DNA of 64,000 nucleotides from Sarcocystis neurona (taxonomy: Eukaryota > Apicomplexa > Conoidasida > Eucoccidiorida > Sarcocystidae): NCBI GenBank assembly GCA_000727475.1, contig KL647321.1:434001-498000 (forward strand), given 5' to 3'. A model generated the notes under the pieces. It did not search any database. It saw nothing but the letters and a program-made list of their open reading frames with translations, and was not told where the DNA came from. The translations under genes were made by a program, and so were the position numbers. Position 1 is the stretch's first letter. Every line of letters begins with the position of its first letter. This document shows positions 1 to 11,200 of this stretch, in pieces.

Positions 1-1740
1 TAAAGCGCAAATGTATAATAACGGACGTATAGATCTATACGTACGCCGCCGCCGCCCAGGCTTGTGTGTGTGCAAGGTTATCCGCCTGGTATCCACCATT
101 CTTATACACTCTACATACAGGAGCACATGGAGGATGGCACAGAAATATATCCTTGTATGCCTCCCTCCACGTGCTCGCATACAGGGTCCGCTAGACAATC
201 AAAGAGACACATTTACACGTACACGTGCCGCCTTGCCTATTCATATAAGGTAACACACATAGACGCAAACACACGTTTATTTATATATCTGTCTACACAT
301 GTATCTACCCTTGCAACTATATATATACACACATATACGAAGACATACACATAGACGCGAACACGCGGTTACCTACATATCTGTGTACACATATGTCTAC
401 CCTTACAATTATATATATACATATACACGTATAAACGGTGAGGTATATTTGAACTTACGTTTATCTATATATCTGTGTACACGTACGTCTGCGCATACAA
501 CTATATATACATATATATATATATATACTTAGGTGTGGACGGTGAGGGGTGTATGAAATTACATTTATCTATATATCTGTGTACACATACCTGTACTCTT
601 ACAACTATTTATATATATATATATATATGTATGCGTACAAACGTTGAAGCTTGTACTAACACAAGTGGTCGTCCACGTGGGTTTTGCATGCGAAAAGCCC
701 CATGATTGGGGGGGATTTTGAAGACGCGTGTCTTTTTTTGACGACGAAGACAAAGACGGGAGCGTCTCTCTCCTGCTTTTGGAGTCGGTGATGTATTTTT
801 TTTCTGTTCATCTCCTGTTGCGGAGCTGCTACCCGCGTTCTTAGTCGCAGCAGCAGCAGCAGCAGCCAACCGCGCACAGCAACTGCAGCAGCAGCAGCAG
901 CGGGTCTCTCACAGTCTAATTACGTGCCCACACAATTAACGAACAGATATACATACACACAGACGGAAAAACATACGCCACTACGGAGACACGTTGTACA
1001 GGGACCAAGTGTACATATACATATATATATATATGTACACACGTTGAAAATGTACTTGGATTTCTGCTTCATATATATATGTATATACATTGGGCGCGCG
1101 CACGCAGACACGCATTCGGCACGTGAACATATATATATATATATATATATATATACGTATATATTCGCGCATACATACATGCAGATTTACAAATGACTCC
1201 ACAGTTAACATACATATTTATGTATATTTATATATATACACATATATATTGGCTAGTTCAATACCGGTCATACACGAAATACTGAGAAGGAGTGTAGGCA
1301 TCACCACACAGAGAAGAAACGGAACAATCTTTGCAACGCTACTCAATCACAGGCGTATATGCAACCTCCAGACGCATTACACATACACAAAGCATACATA
1401 CATATATATGTATATATACACACACAGACACGTATACATACATATATATATGTACGTGACTGAAAAATGCGGTAATGTACGCATTATGAAGAGACACACC
1501 AGAAAAAAAGTATTTCTCTGTGCACCATGCACCTTCCCATTTCACCATATATATATATATATATATAGTCACATACGTAGGCAGACACCTCTTTGAGATG
1601 CTTTTGTGTGCACGTCTGTCTTAAGAGAGAAAAAAACACTGAGAAAACGCGTGTCTCCTAACACGTCTTGCAGATATTTATATGTATGTGCACGTAAACA
1701 AAGAACGACGTTATCATCATCCGTAGCTACGATAAACACA
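1..1740. repeat. AT/GTATA microsatellite-rich intergenic DNA
   Basis: This stretch is dominated by runs of (TA)n mixed with TATACACA, GTATATA and TACATATA motifs. A short (AGC)n tract lies at about 846-902. Open frames here are Ile/Tyr/Thr/His-rich translations of the repeats and are not credible genes. I see no gene in it. Confidence 0.8.
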
Positions 1741-1799
1741 TGTGTGCGCTTCGACATTCCCGTCGCAGTCCTGCGTTTTCCTGCTGCACCGGCAGCCGC

Positions 1800-2425
1800 A
1801 GCAGCATAGCAGTCCATCCCCGGGCAAGCCATCAGATCTGTGACGGCACCGGCAGCAGCAGCAGCGACCGCATTACAGCAGTGGAGCCTCCGCCCAGCAG
1901 CAGCAGGAACGCAAGCGCAGCAGCGGCAAGACGACCAATGCAGCACCAACGGCAGGAACCTCACTGCAGCAGCAGCAGCAGGAACGTCACTGCAGCAGCA
2001 ACGGCAGCAACATCACTGCAGCACCAACAGCAGGAACTTCACTGCAGCAGCAGCACAAGGAATCTCACTGCAACAGCAGCAGCAGGTCCCTCACTGCAGC
2101 AGCAGCAGCACGTCCCTCCCTGCAGCAGCAGCAGCAGCAGGAACCTCACTGCAGCAGCGGGAGTGCCGTCACAGCGCGGTGGAAGTCAACGTTCCCCGAC
2201 GACGGGGAGATCAGCAGGGTCACCGGCAACTCAGCAACAGCAGCACCCTGTCTGCACGAGCAGCTGCAGCAATGACTACCGGAGCTGCATCTGCAGCAAG
2301 AGCTGCACTTGGGCCACAGAACACGCTCTCTCTCTGTGTTCCTCTCCTACATCCTCAGCAGTCTCCGTTCACCGCATCACTTAATTTTTCACGCATTCGG
2401 ATGCTGGCACATCCACATAAATAAC
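1800..2425 (+). repeat. CAG-repeat block with 25-30 bp minisatellite
   Basis: CAG-rich DNA on the plus strand. Between about 1945 and 2165 it contains an imperfect minisatellite whose units read roughly GGAACCTCACTGCAGCAGCA. Plus-strand frames stay open (for example 1840-2424) and would encode Gln/Ala/Ser-rich protein with a recurring Thr-Ala-Ala-Ala-Gly-Thr-Ser-Leu-Gln pattern. The repeat removes stops from more than one frame, so openness is weak evidence. It could be a small plus-strand gene or non-coding repeat DNA. Confidence 0.5.
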
Positions 2426-2439
2426 GTACAAAAAGCGAC

Positions 2440-3050
2440 GACACACATACACACGTAAACGGTGGCATGCAGCTAAAAAGATACATATATATATATATAT
2501 CTACCTGCGCGTATCTCCATATGTGTCTGTATATCTCTCTTTCTCCACACCCGTATACATATATATATATAATATATATATATATGTTGAGATGGTCGTC
2601 GTCGTCGTATTCGCACTTTGTCGTGCGTTGTTGCTATGCAAATACGCAATAGCAGCAGCAGCAGCAAATTCTCGCATGCACCTCTCCCCCCGGCGGCGAC
2701 TTCACCCGCTCTCCTGCTGCTCCTGCTACGCGATGCCTCTGGCGGTCCACTTCTACATATTCAGTTGCTGCACCTGCTGCTGCTGCTGGGGCGGTTTTTT
2801 CTGCTGCGTTTGCTTCACGTGTATCTGACGCACAGACGTCCTCACGTCCTGCGCTTCTGCAGCTGTGCTGCTGCTGCGCTTCTGCTGCTGTGCTTCTTGT
2901 GCTGCGCTGCTGCTGGTGCTGCTGCTGCCGCCAGCTCTCTTCCTCGTGCTGCTGACAGTACTTCTGTTTCTCTGTCCCACGCGGTCTTTCTGTTTGCCGT
3001 GCTGCGGCTTCTTTGGCTGCTGCTGTTGCTGCTTCTGCTGCGTTCGCGCG
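2440..3050 (-). other. Microsatellite then CAG-type (minus-sense) low-complexity DNA, coding status unclear
   Basis: 2460-2590 is (TA)n microsatellite. From about 2650 to 3050 the minus strand reads CAG-type repeats, with open frames rich in Gln, Ala, Ser and Arg and no recognisable domain. It lies just downstream of the possible last exon of the cytidylyltransferase gene, so it may be its 3' untranslated region or part of another gene. Confidence 0.3.
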
Positions 3051-3051
3051 T

Positions 3052-3124
3052 CTACAGCAGCAATTTCTTCTTCAGCGCAACCTCCACGCCTTCGTCAAGC
3101 CAGAAGCCGGCTTCCTTCAAGCAT
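3052..3124 (-). CDS. Possible terminal exon of ECT
   Basis: On the minus strand an acceptor (pyrimidine-rich, ending CAACAG) at 3126-3125 opens a 24-codon frame that begins (A)TGC TTG AAG and ends at a TAG at 3054-3052. The encoded tail contains CLKEAGFWLDEG and ends ALKKKLLL. Its phase (one base completing a split codon) matches the strong donor CAG/GTACGT at 5302/5301 in the last conserved ECT exon. Phase agreement alone has a one-in-three chance. The alternative is that ECT simply reads through to the stop at 5232. Confidence 0.3.
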
Positions 3125-3129
3125 CTGTT

Positions 3130-5230
3130 GCAGCAACACCAGCACTCACACAACTCGAGCAGCACTCGTACAAAGCCCATGCGTACGAACATACAAATGC
3201 ACACACATATGTATGTATATACATATATCCATGTATGCATCTACACATATCGACTATACACACATTTATATAGAGTACACATATACACCTATATATATAT
3301 ACACATATGCACATACACATATAAATATATATATATGTATAACTTTATACAGTTGTATGCGTGTATGAATCTGTCTACGAAAATACACACATACACCTAC
3401 ATATGAGATGTATATATATACACATGTGTATGTCTATGAATACAGACATATATGTATACACCTGTATATAGCACACACACACACACACACATATCTATAG
3501 AGACAGGGCTACACAAGTACACCTATATATACATATATGTATATATATACCTATGCATATAAATGGAGGCAGTGAGAAAGTGGAAGAATTTGCGACTCTG
3601 AAAATATATAAATTTAACATACATTCCACACATGCGTGTATATGAATGTGCCAAGAAGTTAGACGCCAGTACGGCGCATAGAGTCGCTCCAGAAACAGAA
3701 GGCTGTTATATCTATCTGTACCATGTCCCGCACGGCTCTCTGCAGCCTCTCACATCTCTACATATATATATATGATATACGTATATATGATATATATATG
3801 ATATAGATATATATGGTACGATATGAATACCTATATATATATATATGTATATATATGTGCCATCCCCAAGGCTCTTAAGAGCAGCAGCAGCGTTTTAGAG
3901 AAGCCGGACGGTGCAGTTGTCGCAGCACTCATGTGCTGTTGGACGGCAGCGGCAGGTGACAGCCCCAGCAGCAGGGCGGTTGCTGCACCACCTATAGCGA
4001 AAGAGGGGAGATAGCAGCAGCTCCCGCGCAGGAGCATCGGCGGCAGCAGCAACCTCCCTCTCTACTTGGAGGAGCCGCAGTTGTATGAGGGGCCAGGTAG
4101 CACTGCCTTCTCCACCAGCTGCAGCAGTAGCGGCAGTTCGAACACTACACCGTGTAGCTGCTTTTCTCGAAGAGAGGCTGCCAAAAAGAATACGGGAAGC
4201 TGGCTTTCCCTCTTCTTTCTCCTGTTATCACGGGCCTTCGAACCGCCCCTTTCGCCCTGTTCTTCTTGTCCCCCTCTGTCTAACTTGTTCTCTTCTCGCA
4301 AAGAAAAAGTCACTTTTCTGCGGCTAACAACACCTCGGGCAGCGAACCCCGGTGATGGCAACGCATGCGGAATTAAAAACAATATATATATATATATATC
4401 TGTATATTTATATATATATATATATATGTAAACATATATATATATATAATTCCGTCGGAGTTGCGTGCGCCTTTGTTTACCGCGTGCTGTCTCCCCACAC
4501 CCACCACGTCTCTCACAGGAGGGGCGTGCTGCGATTTGTCTGCTGTTTTTCCTTTGCGCCTGTTTCGGCTGCTGCACTTGCTGCAGCTCCTGCGACACCT
4601 GCTGCTCCCGCTCCTGCAGCTGCTGCTCCTCCTGGTGTCCCTGGTGCTGCTCCAGACATCGCTGCTATGTTGCATGTGTGTGTGTGTGTGTGGCGGCGGT
4701 CTCTCGGCTGCTGCTACGCTGCTGCTGCTGTGGTACCGCTGCTAAACCGTTCTCTCTCTCCTCCCCTGCAGCACACCGGAGAGTTTTCCTCGTTGCTGCT
4801 GCTGCTCTTGTTACGCCCGCAGCTACCCACGGCGGCCGCTGCTTCTGCAACTGCCCCTGCTGCTGCCTCTCACGGCGCACTTGCGGGACTACAAAGTTTT
4901 CCTGACGCGCCTGCTGCTTCTTCTGGCCTGTCGTTTTACCAGCTGTCAGGGGCCCCCGACCCCCTCCGCCCCCTGCTGCTGCTGCTGTGGTGGCACGAAT
5001 CTTGCTGCAATGCTGCTACTACTGCTGTGTGTTGTCACGTGTCTGTCGCTTCTGTCAAGTTCTTCCCAACCAAACAACTGATGCAGCTGTCTCTCTCTCT
5101 TTCTCTCGCTGCTGCTGCTGTTCCTAGTACTACTGCTGCTGGCCACCTTGCTACTGCTGCTGTTTCTGCGGGGGCTGTTGCTGCTAGGATTGCTGCTGGC
5201 GCTCTGAGAACAACTTCCTACGACGCGTTT
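3130..5230 (-). other. Possible last ECT intron / downstream region with repeats
   Basis: 3.2-3.85 kb and 4.38-4.45 kb are (TA)n/GTATA microsatellites. 3.9-4.2 kb carries mixed repeats, and 4.55-5.25 kb is CTG-rich on the plus strand (CAG on minus). Minus frames at 4665-4880 and 4946-5248 are Gln/Ser/Arg-rich with no domain. If the donor at 5302 is used, this is intron; if not, it is 3' flanking sequence. Confidence 0.35.
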
Positions 5231-5231
5231 G

Positions 5232-8200
5232 CTACTCTGCTGCGGCACTGCTGCCGCTGCACGAAGTGCCTCTGCTGCTGCTGCTGCCGCTGCAGACGTA
5301 CCTGCTGCCGATGCTCTGCAGCAGGGCCTCTCTGCGCAGGAAAATACGTTTTAAAAGCTCGCGCGTCGTCCACGTGGACGAACTTTCAATTTCTCGGTAT
5401 ATCCCCAGCCGCTTCGGCACGAGATACGGGTCCTCCAGCTGCTGCTGTTGCCGTTTGTGCGCAGCAACGAACATAGAGCAGCTCTCCGCTGCTGTCGGAG
5501 CAGCACCAGCCGCGCTTGCGGAAGGAGGGGCAGCACCGGCAGCAGCCATTTGGGGAGACAGAGGCCCGCATGCCGTAGCTGCTGCTGCTGAGAAAAGGGG
5601 CACGTCGTCCTCGTCCGGCAACGACAGCGCATCAATGCGGGTCCCTCGGACAACGACGTTAATTTTGAACTGCTGCAGCATGTACATGGGAATTTCCCAT
5701 GGGGCGCCAATTATCACCTCATCAACAACTCTCATCGCTGAAAACGCAGCACCAAAATCACACACAAACATCAAGCTACATACGCATATATATATATATA
5801 TGGACGCCTGTTACACAGTTACATGTATATATATATATATATATGCCTGTAACACAATTATATATATATATGTATGTGTGCCTGTATTTATGTATGCATG
5901 GGTGCATGTATGACTACGAGGTGTAAATATGGACGTGTGTATGTATGTATTTGTATGTGCGTACGCATATATATATATATATGTAGGTGTATGTACATGT
6001 ACGTCATGCAGACGTATGTGTGTACATATATGCTGTAGCAGCAGCAGGAGACTGGTGGACACACGTGCTGCACACAGAAAAGGAAATACTGCGAAGTCGA
6101 TGACTCAGGTGTCTAGACACCCAAAATTGCATTTCTTCGTCTACGAACGACGAGCCAGGGAAGGCCACTGATATGTGTACACCAACACACGTACGTAACC
6201 CGACACATACATGACTATGTACATGCAAACGGAGGTAGACACATGTACGGATAGATATACACACAGACATGATCAGTCTGAGATTCTGCCCGTATATGTA
6301 CGTATTATATCTATATCCACATCGATGTATACATACACATACATATATATATATATATATATGTATACAAGGGCGTACAGGCAGACGTATATACACGTAT
6401 GTATGAATATTTATATATACGTATATAAACGTGTGTGTGAGACTCACCAAGAACGTTAAGCGCCCGCTCGTGAACGTTTAGAACGGGAAACCCTTCTCCT
6501 TTTGCCCGGGCGACCGTGTGGTCATCTGCAGCAGAAGCAGCCATGCAGACACAACCCCGCCGCGCCATGTCTTCCTTGAACACTCCTACCCCTTCTCCCG
6601 CAGCAACAGCAGCAGTAACACCGGGTCGACGCAACAGAAGCAGCACTACACTCGGATGCCACCAGGCGGAAAGGCCCACCACCGTAGCAGCAGCAGCAGT
6701 AGCAAAAAGGAGCAGCGGCAGGACCGGGCAGCAGCCGCAGCAGCGCGGCGCACCAGCAGCAGCAACAGCGGGTGGCAAACGTCGCAGTGCTGGGTAGTCG
6801 CAATGGCGGCCTGCAGCATCGGCGCGTGGAAGGACCGGCACAGAAGCAGCAGCAGCAGAAATGCGGCGCAGTGCCTTCACCTCAAGAACAAGGACAGCAA
6901 CACCTGCAGCAGCAGCCCCGCCCAGGGACACTGCTCCTCCTACAAACCTATCTCTGTGGTGCAGATATCGTCCCCTCGCCTGAGCAAGAAGCAGCGCGAC
7001 GCTTCCGTACACATGTGGAGGTTAAGTCACCGATATGCATCTACGTATCAAAGTCGATGGGGAACCGCCACATACACACACACGCAGAATATCTCATATA
7101 TGTAAACATCTATATATACAGACACACAGACAACTCTATATATACTACATACTTCCCACAGATTTATAGAGAAGGACTGCAATGATACACACATATACGC
7201 CCATATATATATATATATATATTTATGTATGTATAGGTAGATGAAGAGATAGATACGCATATACTTGTATTAATATATTCTCAAATACGTGGGCTGGAAG
7301 ATATATTGTGACGAATCCGCATGCACGCGGACTGTAGAATTTGTGTATATATATATATATATATACGTATGTACGTGTGTGCCGATGTGTGCAGGTATGT
7401 ATATGCATCAAGTGTTTACGCGGAAAGAACTGACCGTGAATTCCGACAAGAAGATAGTCTCCCAGCTGTTCGTACATATGTATATATATATGTATGTGTA
7501 CATATATATACACCTATACGTGTATATATATATATACGTATCTCTCTCTACCTTTCTCTCTCTCTGCAGACATGTACATATATCTATATGTGTATATGTA
7601 TAAATATACACACCTGTATGTACCTATATATATGCAAATATCTATATATGTGTATGGAGAGAGATAGACGGATAGCTAGATATATAGATAGATTATTCTG
7701 TATACGTGTGTCCCTACGTATGTAGGTACGTGCTAAGAGTTCATGCAGAGAGAACTGACCATGGATTCCGACGATAAGATAGTCCCCCAGCTGTTTGGCT
7801 TTCTCGAGGATACGTAGGTGCCCGACTGCAGCAGCAAGAGCACCAGCAGCAGCGCAGCAGCAGCAACACCAGCAAATCAGCTGCCGCAGTAGCGCACGGG
7901 GCGGCCCCACGTCCACACGTTCCGCAGCAGCAACACCCGAGCGGCAAACATCCGGTCAGCCACACCAGCAGAAAAACGGAGCAGCAGCACCGCCGGGGCA
8001 CCGGCTCAAAAGCACCAGGAGCAGCAGCAGCAGAAGCACCAGCGAGCGGTGCTAGGCGCTGGCAGCAGCAGCAGCAGCGGCAGCGTACACGCGCACGTCT
8101 GTCTGCAGACAAGGCAGCATCACCCCGCAGCCTGCACCGGGCAGCAGCAGCAGCACCCGCAACAGTTCCACGTGCAGTTCGCGAGTCGCACTTCCCCGAC

Positions 8201-11200
8201 GAAGCAGCAGCCACACAGCAACTGACCGGGGCACATCTTGCTGTTACATCTACATATAGGTGTGCCCCCGCATACTCGAAAGAATCTCTGACATATTCCT
8301 GCATGCAGTCACTCAGACAGCGGGTTACCGTGGAAGCGTATATTCTTATTTTCCCGGTTGTCCTGGGCGTGCTGCTCAAGCGCATGCGCGTGCATGCTCT
8401 TGTCTCACGCAGAAGAAAAAGTCGGTGTTTCCCTCTGTCTCTCTGTAGAAACGATGAACGTACGAACGGTCCCACGTGCAGCTACATACAACAATAATAC
8501 ATACATATACGTATACATATACATATATATACACGTGTATGTACATACATCGGTACGTATATACATACATATATACGCACGTATGCAGAGGTATACTGCT
8601 TTGTGTGCGGCTCTACGTTCCTACGTAGTACTTGTATGACAAAGTTGATACACAGACAGAAAGACATGTATATATATATATACACGTGTATATACATATA
8701 CGCATATATGTACGTATATAGACCTTGGCGCCTGCATCTCTAAGTATACGTAATCCCTATGAAAAAAGGCTGGCCCGTCTAGCGAGAGAAATTCCTACGT
8801 CTCTCTACATAGATACACATACACAGACATGTCTATACGTCTATATTTATATATAGACATGTGTGTGGACGCGGACCTGTGCACAAGTTGTCTTCTTGGT
8901 GAGAGAAGCGCGCTGTGCAGAGGCGAGGCCGCACGTCGCACCAGTAAAGGGCCCAAGCAGCAGCAGCAGCAGTGGGAGTGTGTTACCAGCAGTGGGAGTG
9001 TGTTACCAGCAGAGCAGCAGCAGCAGCAGCACCTCCCCTGCCACTTGAGCGGCGCCCATCCTGCATCACAGGTCGATACAAGAAGTGCGAGGAAGGGCGA
9101 AAAAGAAAGGAACAGAGAGAAGAAAAGGAGGGGAAACGAAAAGGAGAAGAACAGAGAGAAAGACGCAGACGTTGACGAAGAATGGGAATTACCGTGGAAA
9201 ACGTCAAAGGAGCCGTCAACGTAGACAACGGTGTCCCCGGCCTTGGGTCTGCGCGGCTCCCCTATAAACTGCAGCAGTCGCTCTGTGGACATCAACATGC
9301 GACGCTCTTCTGCGCCGCCAGGCAGCAGAGAGTAGAATCTCCCTGCCCCTCCGCTGCTGCTGCTGCTGCCTTCTCCTCCTGCAGCACAGCGCTCTGCAGA
9401 ACTTTTCTTCTTGCGTCTGCTGCTGTCGCCTCCTACGAATGGCTCTGCAGGACCTTCCTGCTTGATTCTGCTGCTGTCTCGTCCGACGAAGTGCTCTGCA
9501 AGACTTTTCTTCTTGTTTCGGCTGCAGCTCTCTGTGTTGCTGTGGCTGCTCTCAGGCCTCGCGCACTTACTGCTGCTGCTACTTCTTCGTCTTCGCCTTT
9601 CTCCCGACGGCGAGCCGCTGCTCGACCCCGACGCACAGCTGCTGCTTCGCTGCTGCTCCTTCTTATTCTTCGTCGCGTGCCGTCTACTACTCTTCGAATC
9701 GGCTGTCTGTACACTGCGCGGTAGCTCTGCCGTCCTGCTGCCCAACCCCACAACCCTGCTGCTGCTGCTGCTCACACAGCCGCAGCTTTCTTCTCTATTT
9801 CTGCCGGTCTCCTCTCCCCCCCGCCCGCTCCTCCTCGCGCCGATGCTCCCAGTTTTGCACGAGCGGCTCCAGCTGCTGCCAAGTAGACGCTTCCTGTTGT
9901 CCTCCACACCATCGTCCATTCCCCTGCTCCCGTGTCTCCCATTACTTTCTTCAATGTTTCTCCGACTGCCGTCGCTGTTCCTCCTGCGCCTGCTGCTACA
10001 GACACTGTCGCTACCGCTGTTCCTTCTCCTGCTGCTGCCTCTGCTGACGCCTTTGTCATTCCTCCTGCTGCCGCTACTCCTGCTGCTGCGGTTGTTGGCA
10101 CTCGGCCTGCTGCTCCTTTCCCTGCTGCTGTTTCTGGTGACACTGTCGCTACTCCTCCCGCTTCCGCTGCTGCTTCTCCTGCTGCCTCCGGTGACACTGT
10201 CGCTGCTGCTGTTCTTCCGTCTGCTGCTGTCTCTGCTGACGCTGTCCCTGTCGGTCCTGCTGCCGCTGCTGCTGCTGCTGCAGCAGGAAGGCGAGGACTT
10301 GTCACGTGCGGAGGACGAGGAGGAGGAAGACGAAGAGCAGTCGTCGAAGTGCGTATTCGGACGGTTGCAAAGGCGAGCCGTGGCCTCAAGAAGTCTACGG
10401 ATGATAGTGCTAGAACTAATGCCTTCGGTTCGCTTGAAAATTTTCATTTTTCCTGCTGCACGAGGCTCTGCGTACGCGTCGACCCCGTCCGCGCCGACAA
10501 CCCAGTCATCGCCGTGAGCAGCAAAATCGCAGCGCAGCAGCTGCAGCAGCTCCAAGGAAACCGTGTACGGCGTCCCCACGACGACTTCGTCTACCCACTT
10601 GCAGCCTCGCAGAATTTCTCCCCGTTCGTCTTCCGTGTATATCGGCGGCAGGCCCTTTGCCGCTGCTGTTGCTGCGTCGCTGTTCACGCCGACGACCAGC
10701 CGGTCTCCCAGCAGCCTCGCCTGGCGCAGCGCGTTGAAGTGGCCCGAGTGCAACAAATCAAACACGCCGTCCACGTATACTCGCTCCACCTGCTCTTTCT
10801 CACGAGAAAGACGAGCAGGACAGGAAGGCGTAGAACAGGCAGCAGCCGCAGCACTCCCAGCCACAGCAGAAGCCGCAGCTGCAGCAGTGCTGGAGGCCGC
10901 TGGAGAGCCCGCAGCATCACGAGCAGTACACGAAGGTGACGACACGGGAGGAGGAACGAAGAACGCGCGACGCCGGCGAGGAGACGGACGCTGCTGGTCT
11001 CCTTGCTTTAAATCGGAGTCCATCCCCACACTCTGCTGCTGTCCCTGTCGCTGCCCCTCCTGCTGCGCACGTTGCCGTCGTTGCGCGATTTTTGCTTCTG
11101 TGGCCTGCTCAGGGAGAGATGCAACCGTCTGCTGCTGCTGCTGTTCTGTCTTTGCGCCGTCCTGTTGCGGCGTTGCTTCCTGCTGGCGTTTTTCTCCCTG

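Noticed and set aside
9411..10517. 368-codon plus-strand Leu-rich ORF and other plus frames over ECT exon 1
   Set aside because: They are antisense to the well-supported first catalytic domain and linker; the Leu runs come from CTG repeats.
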